64,000 nucleotides of DNA from Debaryomyces hansenii CBS767. Taxonomy: Eukaryota > Ascomycota > Pichiomycetes > Serinales > Debaryomycetaceae. Location of the stretch: the NCBI RefSeq assembly GCF_000006445.2, contig NC_006048.2, positions 558,001 to 622,000 of the forward strand, written 5' to 3'. Of this stretch, positions 40,064 to 49,306 are shown piece after piece (positions within the stretch are counted from its first letter, which is position 1; every line of letters begins with the position of its first letter). Made by a program: the position numbers and the translations under genes. The notes beneath the pieces are model-generated. The model made no database searches. It saw nothing but the letters and a program-made list of their open reading frames with translations, and was not told where the DNA came from.

Positions 40064-40421
40064 TTTGAATTTTATTATTATTGTATTTATCTATTAAGTT
40101 TTTAATAAATCGATTGAATACCTATTGATAATGAAATAATTAGGAAAAGAACTAAGCAATTTGGCCGTCCTTTTATACGATTAAGTCCGAGACTGTACCA
40201 TATTAAAAGGACGACCTTGTTCCGAGGTTTCAATTTATTGATCCCGGAATCAGTCGATAGCGTGGACATAACCATCAATATACAGAATTGGGCCTTATAA
40301 TATTTTAGTAGGATCTAACACGAATAGTGAATGATATATGTATTATCTATATAGATATATGGATATGGATATAAATATCAATAAATAAATAAATAATGTA
40401 GAAAATCAATCGAGTTAGTAC
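40064..40421. promoter_or_regulatory. TPI1 promoter region with TATA box inside an inverted repeat
   Basis: On the TPI1 strand, a TATAAAAGG box (rc of 40167-40175 region) lies about 105 bases upstream of the ATG. It forms one arm of an inverted repeat: 40167-40175 GTCCTTTTA and 40204-40212 TAAAAGGAC, 28 bases apart. Two CCGAG copies lie in or near the loop. The factor is unknown. Confidence 0.5.
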
Positions 40422-41509
40422 TCAATCTTCTTGTAAGTTCTCTAAACTATTGTGCTTGCTGTTAGACACACTGTTAGCAACACTCTGATCATCAAGCGTA
40501 AACCTTGATGCTAAGGTTGACGGAGAACTAGGATAAGTGTCTTTCTCATGTTGGTCTGTGTTCATAGATTTTTGAAATGCATCCTTAATTTGTCGATCTT
40601 TGTACCTATTTGATTTTATAGCATCTCGTTGGGCCTGTATGATACTGGTAATGTCAAAATCTTCCGGATTGGCAAGCTTATTCTTAGTATTGAAACATAC
40701 CTCATCACCAAATTCTCGTTTGACTACCTCCTCATCGATGTCACTATCGGGAAGGTCGTCCCAAGTTTTCAATGGTGTTTTCAATCTAAATTTACCGCCC
40801 TCCGACTGTTTCTTCATAATTAAGTATTGGCAATGAGGAATATTTCTCAATGATTCAAACTCTTCGTAACTCCACCGGAACCACTTCATGAGAAATACTC
40901 TGGCCCAGATACCGTGTGTTACCAAGATCAAGATGTTGGGAAAGTTATCTTGTTGAAATTGGCGAAATAATGTCTCATTAAAGCTCGCTATTCTATCGTA
41001 AACATCAGCAGCACTTTCGCCATGCGGTATTCTATAGAAAAAGTGCCCATAGTGTGCCCTTTCCTGCCATATTTTCTCCATTTGTTCTGATGTGCTTTGA
41101 AAATTCCCAAAATCTTGTTCTCTCATCCTAGGTTCTTCATGGACCTTGTACATTACACCTGGGACATATTTTATGCCGTCAATAATGTTGTTACATGTTT
41201 GCCTAGCTCGCAAATATGGCGAAGTATAGAATAGTATCGATTTAGGATTTCTTGTTTTATTTCGATCTTCGTCTTCCAGGGACACATGCTGTAAAAATTC
41301 TTTCAATACTAGCCCTGCTGATTTAGCCTGGCTATGCCCTTCATCTGTAAGGGCAACCTTGTGATTTGGTGTATATCTATTAACTGATTTATCACAATTC
41401 CCTTCTGACTCTCCATGTCTCACAAGTAAAATATACTACCCCTGTTAGTTCCATTCCTGTAGAAAGTGATATATATCTAAGCAAAAACACATACCTTTGG
41501 CTTTCCCAT
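40422..41509 (-). CDS. DET1: Histidine-phosphatase superfamily protein Det1 (spliced)
   Basis: Exons 41509-41495 and 41435-40422; 59-base intron with GTATGT, branch ACTAAC, acceptor GTAG. The product starts MGKPK-YILLVRHGESEGN, so the intron separates the start codon from the catalytic RHGE motif; the second exon alone has only a GTG start. 342 residues. Other phosphatase features: FYTSPYLRARQTC, RMREQDFGNFQ, ILVTHGIWARVFLM (second His). S. cerevisiae Det1 (YDR051C), adjacent to TPI1, is an acid phosphatase implicated in sterol transport. The C-terminal 100 residues are Ser-rich and probably disordered. Confidence 0.93.
41436..41494 (-). other. DET1 5' intron
   Basis: 59 bases on the minus strand with donor GTATGT and branch ACTAAC. 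An earlier CAG acceptor would put an in-frame stop, so the GTAG acceptor is chosen. Confidence 0.88.
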
Positions 41510-41761
41510 ATTTTATTCTTACTTATTTCTTGTTATGTAGAAGTATAAGTAAAGCCAATCACTGTTTTGTAATTAATGATATCAACTATTTAGATACATC
41601 ATGTGATTTTTTCTACAGTATAGAATTACTTAAAAGCCTTTTCCGTTAAATTAGTGTCTAATTCAGAAGAATTATAATATAGAGATAAATTTATATGATA
41701 TAATGTGGTAAATTGTATACAACAATCAGAAATTTTAATGATAACAGTAAATATAAGTTAT

Positions 41762-42827
41762 CTATTTGTCAGTAGTCAATTTTCTTTCGATCGCAAAGCT
41801 CTTTGTTAAGTCTTCGTCGCATCTCTTCAAGATATCATCAGCTAATACATCTATAGCGTGAGAGTGTAACATGTTATTGTATCTTGATGGTTCAGTAGGC
41901 AACTTAAATAAGGATTGCCATTCTTCGGTGTCTAATTCCTTTTCGCCGATCTTAGCTCTTTCCAAGTTGTCCAACTTTCTTTGTTGCTTCCATTGCATAA
42001 TTTTACTTTGCTCTTTTTGATGTTGTCTTTGGTAGTAATTGTAGTTGGTTTGGTCGTAATTGTATGCATCTACTTGGCCGTATAAGGATTCTAATAATTG
42101 GGCAGTAACATTTTGGTTGGAAGATAAGTTTAAGATATCAAATTCATTTTCAGATTTGGTATCATTGGTGGAGGATGCCAAGTATAAGTTGACCAAATGT
42201 TGGTTACGGATTCTAATTGGAATCTCGTCGAAGATATTCAAGAACGATAATTTGTGATTTTCTAAATCCTTTGATTTCCACTTACCGTCTAAGTAAGTTC
42301 TGACAAAACTCTCTGATAATCTTATAGCCTTCAAGTCCAATTCCTTTCCGATGGAAGCCATATTGTGAATTAAAATAAATGAGTTCTTGTTGGTCAATTG
42401 TTGTTGAACTAACGCATCAACCAATTGTGTGGTAACAAAATTACCGGAAACAGTAGATTGAAACCACCCTTGGAAGCCAATACCATATCCTAACTTCTTT
42501 AACGAGTCCAATATATCTTGTTGGTATTTAGCTCCACTTCTTGAACGTAAAGACCCTCCCTCGTACTGATCTGGATATGGGTATGCAAAAGCATGGGTGA
42601 TATCTAATGCACCACTGTCTGATTCAAATCCTAACAAAGCTCCTGAATATAATGATGGATAGTGTTCTGATGTATGTCTGATCAATGATAAGACAACGCT
42701 TGATTCAACATCAATTGATGTTGTTGTTGGCGCTTGGTATGATTTTCTATAATCGTTAGTATACGTTCTTTGTATTCACAATAGCTATCGTTGGCACTTC
42801 AAATACATACACTTGCTTAGTAGCCAT
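41762..42827 (-). CDS. Translation initiation factor eIF3 subunit h (spliced)
   Basis: Exons 42827-42811 and 42746-41762; 64-base intron with GTATGT, branch ATACTAAC, acceptor TATAG. The spliced N-terminus reads MATKQVKSYQAPTTTS followed by IDVESSVVLSLIRHT. 333 residues. An MPN domain (SGALLGFESDSGALDITHAFAYP) lacks the JAMM metal ligands, as expected for eIF3h. The C-terminus is helical and charged. eIF3h belongs to the larger eIF3 complex that S. cerevisiae has lost, so its presence marks this lineage as different from Saccharomyces. Assignment is from MPN context and length; eIF3f is the alternative and less likely. Confidence 0.85.
42747..42810 (-). other. eIF3h 5' intron
   Basis: 64 bases on the minus strand. 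Donor GTATGT follows 17 coding bases; branch TACTAAC is eight bases from the acceptor TAG. Confidence 0.88.
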
Positions 42828-42957
42828 ATTCATCAATTATTAGTGTTAATTACTACTATCCAACTGTTGTTACCTTCAAGCCTATGCAATTTTTTCAAAC
42901 CGATGAACGAAATAAAATTTCTGATTATGTAATATTCTAAATATATTAAGTAATCAG

Positions 42958-42964
42958 TGACTCA
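42958..42964. promoter_or_regulatory. Gcn4-type site TGACTCA upstream of KRS1
   Basis: TGACTCA, 101 bases before the KRS1 ATG, directly followed by an AAAATTTTTTT tract. Gcn4 controls many aminoacyl-tRNA synthetase genes in yeasts. Occupancy is inference. Confidence 0.6.
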
Positions 42965-43064
42965 AAATTTTTTTCAATGCTATCGGTGAAATTTACTTCT
43001 ATATGACATATAAGAAGTCTTCAAACAACTATTGAGCCATTTCAAGAGCAAGAAAACAAGCAAA

Positions 43065-44846
43065 ATGTCTGAAGAAGTTGCGAAGGTTGCTGAACAATTA
43101 CAAAAAACCTATTTGGATGATGTCACCGGTGAACAAGTGTCGAAAACCGAATTAAAAAAGAGACAAAAGCAAAGAGCCAATGACGCTAAGAAGGCAGAAA
43201 AGGCTGCTAAGAGTGCTGCTTCAGCTCCAAAGGTCGCTAAGAAGAAGGATCAATTAGTTGATTTAAATCCAAATCAATATTTTGAAATCAGATCTCGTCA
43301 AATTGACGAATTGAGGCAAGCCAACCTCGCTGACGGCTCCGCTTTCAACCCTTACCCACACAAGTTCCATGTTTCCATTCAGTTACCGGCCTTCGCTGAA
43401 AAGTACAAGGATTTGAAGAAGGGTGAATCTTTGAAAGATGTTGAAGTCAAGGTCAGTGGTAGAATTATGGGTAAGAGAGAATCTGGATCCAAGTTGAAGT
43501 TCTACGTTTTGAAGGGTGATGGTGTTCAAATTCAGATCATGGCTCAAGCTCAGGATGTTGAAAATGCTGAAGAATACGAAAAGATGCACGAATACTTGAG
43601 AAGAGGTGATATTATTGGTGTTACTGGTTATCCTGGTAGAACAAGCCCTGCCAAGGGTGGTGAGGGTGAAGTATCCGTTTTCGCCACTTCCGTTCAATTA
43701 TTGACCCCATGTTTGCACATGTTACCAACTGAGCATTATGGTTTCAAGGATCAAGAAGCCAGATATAGAAAGCGTTACTTAGATTTGATTATGAACGAAT
43801 CTACCAGAGATCGTTTCAAGGTCAGATCTCAGATCATTTCTTTCATTCGTAAGTTTTTAGATACTAGAGATTTTACTGAAGTTGAAACCCCAATGATGAA
43901 TGTTATTGCTGGAGGTGCTACTGCTAAACCATTCGTTACTCATCACAATGATTTGAACATGGATATGTTCATGAGAATTGCGCCAGAATTATTCTTAAAA
44001 GAATTAGTTGTTGGTGGTATGGATAGAGTCTACGAAATCGGTCGTCAATTTAGAAATGAAGGTATCGATATGACCCATAACCCAGAATTTACCACTTGTG
44101 AATTCTATCAAGCTTATGCCGATGTTTATGACTTAATGGATATGACTGAATTACTTTTCTCCGAAATGGTCAAGAAAATTACTGGTGATTACAAGGTTAC
44201 TTACCATCCAGAAGGTCCAGAAGGTAAAGCTTTGACTTTAGATTTCACCAGACCATGGAAGAGAGTCAATATGATCGAAGAATTAGAAAAGGTTTTCAAT
44301 GTTACCTTCCCAGCTGGTGATCAATTGCATACCGAAGAAACAGGTAAATTTTTGAAACAAATCTTAATCGACCACAAATTAGATTGTTCTCCACCATTAA
44401 CCAACGCTAGAATGTTAGATAAGTTGGTTGGTGAATTAGAAGACGCTTCTATTAACCCAACTTTCATTTTCGGTCATCCTCAAATGATGTCCCCATTAGC
44501 CAAGAAAGATAGAGATAATGTTGGTTTATGTGAAAGATTTGAGGTTTTTGTTGCTACTAAAGAAATTTGTAATGCTTACACAGAATTAAACGATCCATTT
44601 GATCAAAGACAAAGATTCGAAGAACAAGCTAGACAAAAGGCTCAAGGTGATGACGAAGCACAAATGGTTGATGAAACCTTCTGTAACGCTTTGGAATACG
44701 GTTTACCACCAACCGCTGGTTGGGGTTGTGGAATTGATAGATTAGCCATGTTCTTAACTGACTCTAATACTATCAGGGAAGTTTTGTTATTCCCAACTTT
44801 AAAGCCTGATGCATTAGTTAAAGGTGAAGAGACATCTGATAATTAG
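43065..44846 (+). CDS. KRS1: Cytosolic lysyl-tRNA synthetase
   Basis: 593 residues from the ATG at 43065 (an upstream TTG in frame is not used); S. cerevisiae has 591. Lys/Ala-rich N-terminal extension binding tRNA (about 1-60), OB-fold anticodon domain (about 115-230), then the class IIb catalytic core with motif 1, motif 2 ([20 protein letters not shown]) and motif 3 ([13 protein letters not shown]). It charges tRNA-Lys in the cytosol. Codon use is strongly biased. The upstream Gcn4 site fits amino-acid control. In S. cerevisiae it is YDR037W, near RSM10 and SNR47. Confidence 0.98.
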   Translation: MSEEVAKVAEQLQKTYLDDVTGEQVSKTELKKRQKQRANDAKKAEKAAKSAASAPKVAKKKDQLVDLNPNQYFEIRSRQIDELRQANLADGSAFNPYPHKFHVSIQLPAFAEKYKDLKKGESLKDVEVKVSGRIMGKRESGSKLKFYVLKGDGVQIQIMAQAQDVENAEEYEKMHEYLRRGDIIGVTGYPGRTSPAKGGEGEVSVFATSVQLLTPCLHMLPTEHYGFKDQEARYRKRYLDLIMNESTRDRFKVRSQIISFIRKFLDTRDFTEVETPMMNVIAGGATAKPFVTHHNDLNMDMFMRIAPELFLKELVVGGMDRVYEIGRQFRNEGIDMTHNPEFTTCEFYQAYADVYDLMDMTELLFSEMVKKITGDYKVTYHPEGPEGKALTLDFTRPWKRVNMIEELEKVFNVTFPAGDQLHTEETGKFLKQILIDHKLDCSPPLTNARMLDKLVGELEDASINPTFIFGHPQMMSPLAKKDRDNVGLCERFEVFVATKEICNAYTELNDPFDQRQRFEEQARQKAQGDDEAQMVDETFCNALEYGLPPTAGWGCGIDRLAMFLTDSNTIREVLLFPTLKPDALVKGEETSDN

Positions 44847-45004
44847 TTTTACTTAGTTAATAGATCTAGCTCCATAAATTGTTTTTAATAATGTCACACA
44901 ACTATTTAGTTGTTAGTATTTAGTAAAATATATATTATTCTGAGACACATATTTGTACGATATATGAAAAAAAGCTATTATACAAGAAATAAACAACCAC
45001 GAAC

Positions 45005-45910
45005 TCATCTTCTCACCAAATCACCCCTTCTCTTCATCTCTAATGCCTTTTTATAAGGAGGTGCGGTTGGCATTTGAACAGGATCCAAGGCCAATTTCTT
45101 AAAATTTGTATCCAAAGTATATGTTGCATCTGAATCAACATCATTTAAATCACCGCAAGCAACAAATTTTGCTATCAATCTCTCTTCGTCTTCCGGAAGA
45201 TCCAAATGCTCCAAATTATCGCTTCTACCAATATTGGCACCTTCAAAAAATTCTTCCGTTGACTTTGTCAAGTCTAAAATTGGATTCCAGCCTTCTCTTG
45301 GTTTGTATCCTAAACATACAATGAAAGCTTCCAATGAGGTACCCCTAGAAGATCTTGGTTTGGCACAGATGACTCTTTCAAATAAGTAACTCAACTGGCT
45401 ATACAATAAGTCAATGTCTCTTCCTCTGAAAATTTTCGCAACAAAAGCTCCACCCGGTTTCAAAATACACGTAGTTAATTGTAACGCTGACAAGATCAAC
45501 TGAGCCTGAATGTACTCATCCAAATCGTGTAAACCAGTAACGTCGGGTGCCCCATCACTGCAAACAAAATCTGCAGGTTCTCCTCCAAAAATCTCAAGAA
45601 TTTTTTGTAAGGTCTTCGGATGAGTTATATCTGCCTGTAACGTTGTCACCCCCTCTATTGGTGTCATTGGTTGTAAATCGACCGATACGATCTTAGCATC
45701 TGCTTGTTTTTGATTTTCAAATAATTCACGAGATAATACCTGGGACCACGATCCTGGTGCAGCACATAAGTCAACTACTCTTTTGACACCTTTGAACAAT
45801 TGAAATTGTTCGTTCAACTGAAGAAGCTTAAATGCAGATCTCGCCCTCCATCCTTCTTCTTTTGCTCTTCTATAATAAAGATCTCTTTTATCCTTACTTG
45901 ATTTACCCAT
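45005..45910 (-). CDS. TRM7: tRNA 2'-O-ribose methyltransferase Trm7
   Basis: 301 residues (S. cerevisiae 310). RrmJ/FtsJ fold: [23 protein letters not shown]-binding [38 protein letters not shown] and [13 protein letters not shown] supply the K-D-K-E catalytic set. Trm7 methylates C32 (with Trm732) and N34 (with Trm734) of tRNA-Phe, tRNA-Trp and tRNA-Leu. TRM732 lies at 12 kb and two tRNA-Phe genes are also in the window. In S. cerevisiae TRM7 (YBR061C) neighbours the RING gene YBR062C, which is also close here. Confidence 0.98.
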   Translation of the reverse strand: MGKSSKDKRDLYYRRAKEEGWRARSAFKLLQLNEQFQLFKGVKRVVDLCAAPGSWSQVLSRELFENQKQADAKIVSVDLQPMTPIEGVTTLQADITHPKTLQKILEIFGGEPADFVCSDGAPDVTGLHDLDEYIQAQLILSALQLTTCILKPGGAFVAKIFRGRDIDLLYSQLSYLFERVICAKPRSSRGTSLEAFIVCLGYKPREGWNPILDLTKSTEEFFEGANIGRSDNLEHLDLPEDEERLIAKFVACGDLNDVDSDATYTLDTNFKKLALDPVQMPTAPPYKKALEMKRRGDLVRR

Positions 45911-46085
45911 GTTCTCTTTGGCCTACTTAGAAAGAAGTATTAAGACCTAATGTCATCTTCCGGTATATGGAAAAAAAAAATCCGGTCGTGTGAAAAATTA
46001 TCAACAGTTCGTCCAATCTCAAAACTTAGAAATGCCTATATTTGAGTGAAAAGTAGGTATAAATACATTTCTAGCCGGTAGTATC

Positions 46086-46889
46086 ATGTTAAGTCGTATA
46101 TTAGGAGTGCGTAATCACTCATTTCGTGCTTTTTCTACTATTGGAGTATGTTATAACAAGTCAAATACTTCACCAAAGAAATATTTATCACCAAACGAAT
46201 TTGCTTCTCAAAAGCAAGTTGACGAAATAGAAGAACAAGCATACAAACAGAATTTGTTGAATGAGGAATATAAGTACGATCCCAAATATTTGTCTGAAAA
46301 TGAATTAAATCCTATTTCTAAGAGACCTATCCCATTAAATGTTGAATTATTAAAATATAAACCTGTACAATTACCTCCAACACATGGACATGAGGTCGCC
46401 AAAATTGAATTTAAAGGATACGACAAAGACGATCTTATTAGAGCATCTGAGTTCGCTGCAAGAGCTGCATTTTACTTGGGGATCCCATGTTCGAAGGTTC
46501 AATCCCTTAAAACCGAAAAGAGATTATATACTGTTATCAAGTCTCCTTTTGCTCAAGCTAAATCGAAAGAAAATTTTAAAAGAACTACCTACGGAAGAAA
46601 GGTATATGCATATGATGCGACACCAGAAGTTGTAGATTTGTGGTTATCGTTTATTAATAAGCACGCTATTGAAGGAGTCAAATATAATGCATTAATTCAC
46701 ACCAGAGAATCGTTAGATTTCTGTGAGAAATTGGATGCTTTATCCGCCGACGATATGCACATGCCTGATGCTTATAAAGGATCTGACGATCCAATTGCTA
46801 ATAAGGTAGAAGAGTTATTAAAATCGGATACATTTAAGAAATACTTCGATGAAGCTAATATTGCTGAATCCCCAAAAGAATCTAAATAA
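46086..46889 (+). CDS. RSM10: Mitochondrial 37S ribosomal protein uS10 (Rsm10)
   Basis: 267 residues, longer than S. cerevisiae (203). N-terminal mitochondrial presequence (MLSRILGVRNHSFRAFSTIG). The S10 domain occupies about 95-195: ARAAFYLGIPCSKVQSLKTE, RLYTVIKSPFAQAKSKENF and the THxR-like IHTRES. It is part of the mitochondrial small subunit. Divergent from TRM7, 175 bases apart. In S. cerevisiae it is YDR041W, in the same cluster as KRS1. Confidence 0.95.
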   Translation: MLSRILGVRNHSFRAFSTIGVCYNKSNTSPKKYLSPNEFASQKQVDEIEEQAYKQNLLNEEYKYDPKYLSENELNPISKRPIPLNVELLKYKPVQLPPTHGHEVAKIEFKGYDKDDLIRASEFAARAAFYLGIPCSKVQSLKTEKRLYTVIKSPFAQAKSKENFKRTTYGRKVYAYDATPEVVDLWLSFINKHAIEGVKYNALIHTRESLDFCEKLDALSADDMHMPDAYKGSDDPIANKVEELLKSDTFKKYFDEANIAESPKESK

Positions 46890-46954
46890 GCTTGAACTGT
46901 TCATTCTCTCTGTATATATAAGTCATTAAATAATAGGTTCTACTACATCTAAAT

Positions 46955-47636
46955 TTAACCGTAATCATCCCAGTATTCTTCTTCTTCTTCTTCGTCATCC
47001 TCCTCTTTGGCCTTCCTCAATTCTTCTTCTAGTTTTTCTTTCCTCTTCTTATTAACTTCTAACACATCGAATCTACACAAAGGACAAGTGGAATTCATTT
47101 TTAACCAAGGGCCAATACATTCCAAATCAAATATGTGACCTTTTGCCTTCTTTCCGTTTATTTGTTGAACACTGCACGGTAACTTGACTAATAGTGGGTA
47201 CTTATCATCAATAAACTTATTGGTACATATAGGACAATCTGCCGTATCCTTATTCGGTAAATCGTTAATTGATACCCTCTCCAAAGAATCCAAAAAATCC
47301 TGTGATACACCTTTCTCTTTATTATCGTTCAAATTAAGCTCTGAATTTTCCAACGAATTCATAAGCTCTAGCGCTAAGGTCAGTCCTTCTTCCGTATTCA
47401 TTACTCTCAATGCATTTGTGAAGGCTTCATGAGAATTTTCTGAAGATCCCTGCTGTGTATCTTGTGTCAAAAAAGAATCGATTATGGTTGATAAAGTTTG
47501 ATGTTGTCTTCCATGTCTATTATCGTTGTTGGAAGGAGTTGTTGATGTGTTTATATTATGATCGTCTATTTGATAAGAGTTAGTGATATGATCCTTATTA
47601 CAAGTATGCGTGAAACTTACCTTCATACGTGGACAT
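46955..47636 (-). CDS. RING finger protein, YBR062C-like (spliced)
   Basis: Exons 47636-47621 and 47565-46955; 55-base intron with donor GTAAGT, branch CACTAAC, acceptor AATAG. Splicing gives the start MSTYEDDHNIN; S. cerevisiae YBR062C starts MSTYEEEHG and also has an intron near its 5' end, so intron and start are conserved. 208 residues. The RING-H2-like domain near the C-terminus begins CPICTNKF and ends STCPLCRFD, with an insertion after the third Cys. The acidic tail ends YWDDYG, like the yeast protein (WGMYG). Probably an E3 ubiquitin ligase; substrates unknown. It follows RSM10 tail to tail. Confidence 0.9.
47566..47620 (-). other. Intron of the YBR062C-like RING gene
   Basis: 55 bases on the minus strand. 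It can also be read through in frame from a downstream ATG, which hides it from ORF calling. The conserved MSTYE start argues for splicing. Confidence 0.85.
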
Positions 47637-47807
47637 TTTTAGTTGTTTGAAAGAAGCGTATATCAATACTTAAATATTTGTGAGTATTTTTTGCCTTTAC
47701 TGAAATCTCTAAAATAGAGTATCTTATTCGAATAAATTAATTAAATACCATTCTAAATAGATATACATAATAAATACTTTCATGATCGTGATCCGAAGAT
47801 AGACATC

Positions 47808-49004
47808 TTATTCCGCTAAATTTCCAAAATATCCAACGTCATTCTGACTAAGGGAATTCGAATTTAAATATAGAGGAGTCATTGGTGGATCTTCAGATGG
47901 GGTTTGCACTGGATGTAGTATCGGTGATGTGCTGCCATCTATTTTCAAATAGCTAATTGTCGAAGTGGTGGTATAATTATTCGAAGCATTTGCGTTATAG
48001 ATCAATTGATTTGTAGACTGCAGCGTAGGCTGAATGGAATGAATTGGCTCTGCTGGTTGCATGGAATCATAATTTTGCTTTTGTTGTTGAGATTGCATCA
48101 TGTGAAATAGTTCACTGCGTGAATTGTTCTTGAAAGAACCCGTTGATGGTTTTGAGGGTGTTTGGCTCGATAGCCACAAGCCAGATGGGGATCCTCCTAC
48201 TGAAGTTGGGTCCAAGCTTGGTGAGTCTGGAACTATAATCGATGACTTATTTTCTATCGGAATGCTTTGACAAGTGGTGCTTGATGTGGTTTCTTGTTGT
48301 ATGAATGGTTGTTGAGATGAGGGTGAACTGAACCTTTGATATGGCTGTAACCTTATTTGGTTTAAATGCGTCAATGAGTTTCTACTTGTTATATTGTTAT
48401 GTCCCAGTTTGCGGTCCATAAATGCAGTTTGAGGTGTAGTATTTGATGTTATGTGTGAATAATTATAGTTGCCAGCAAAATGATTATTCGAATTCTTCGG
48501 CGACGTCATGGTACCGTAACCAGAACTCCCTCCATTTCCATCGACCTCAGTTGTGTCATAACAACCTCCTTGGCCGCTATTTTGCCCATTTAACGATAAC
48601 AACGATATTGTTGACGATGATGGAATCAAACGCCCATCTATCTCCTTTCCAACAGAACTGGCCAATATTATAGGTTCTGGGTGGTCGTCAGTCAAATTCG
48701 TCTCCGTATCCATACGATCATCCATATTCATATACAAATTGACATCTCTCTCACCAACTGTTGGACTTAACGCATTTGCATGTGCATGGGGAAAATCTTT
48801 GGCAAGCGACGAGGATAACAACGACGTCTTAGGCTTATCAATATAGCTTATTTTCCCCGGTATGGTTAGATCTGTACCTTGTGCTACATTTGGTATATTT
48901 TCAGAATTACTCCTATTATTCTCACTAAATTTTTCTTGTTTATAGCTATCCCCAAGTGTCAAGCCATCCAACTTTGTATCTAGCTGTTCGGTGTTAAACA
49001 GCAT
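47808..49004 (-). CDS. Uncharacterised Ser/Asn/Gln-rich protein
   Basis: 398 residues, not recognised. The N-terminus (MLFNTEQLDTKLDGLTLGDSY) looks amphipathic. The rest is low-complexity, rich in Ser, Thr, Asn and Gln, with several SP/TP sites (DSPSLDPTS, QTPSEDPPMTPLY) that could be CDK or MAPK targets. No membrane segment, zinc finger or other domain is visible. A regulatory or scaffold protein is plausible, but no function is claimed. Coding status is supported by a long ATG-started frame in a window where random frames rarely exceed 150 codons. Confidence 0.75.
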   Translation of the reverse strand: MLFNTEQLDTKLDGLTLGDSYKQEKFSENNRSNSENIPNVAQGTDLTIPGKISYIDKPKTSLLSSSLAKDFPHAHANALSPTVGERDVNLYMNMDDRMDTETNLTDDHPEPIILASSVGKEIDGRLIPSSSTISLLSLNGQNSGQGGCYDTTEVDGNGGSSGYGTMTSPKNSNNHFAGNYNYSHITSNTTPQTAFMDRKLGHNNITSRNSLTHLNQIRLQPYQRFSSPSSQQPFIQQETTSSTTCQSIPIENKSSIIVPDSPSLDPTSVGGSPSGLWLSSQTPSKPSTGSFKNNSRSELFHMMQSQQQKQNYDSMQPAEPIHSIQPTLQSTNQLIYNANASNNYTTTSTISYLKIDGSTSPILHPVQTPSEDPPMTPLYLNSNSLSQNDVGYFGNLAE

Positions 49005-49306
49005 TTTGGTTGAATTTTTGATTCTTTTTTTCTGTTAATCAATATACCGTTATACCCTATATATACCTATTGTAAGTATACCGATTATGGTCTTGTTTAT
49101 TCTATTGATATTTTAAGTTATCTGAAAAAAAATTTTCAAGTTTTCTTTATCTGAGATTGTCGGTTTTTGTTCGAGAAATAAAATTGATCTGATATTAGTC
49201 GATTACGATAACGTACTTTTAGTCATCAAACAATGTAGATGATTATATAATCGGATATCGGAGAATGCAGATTTTATATTCTATATATATATGTATGTGA
49301 AGCTAA
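49005..49306. other. Intergenic region between DLD1 and the Ser-rich gene
   Basis: About 300 AT-rich bases forming the Ser-rich gene promoter and the DLD1 3' flank is on the opposite side of 49307. It has homopurine/pyrimidine runs (GAAAAAAAATTTTC) and CGATTACGATAACG. No gene seen. Confidence 0.4.
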
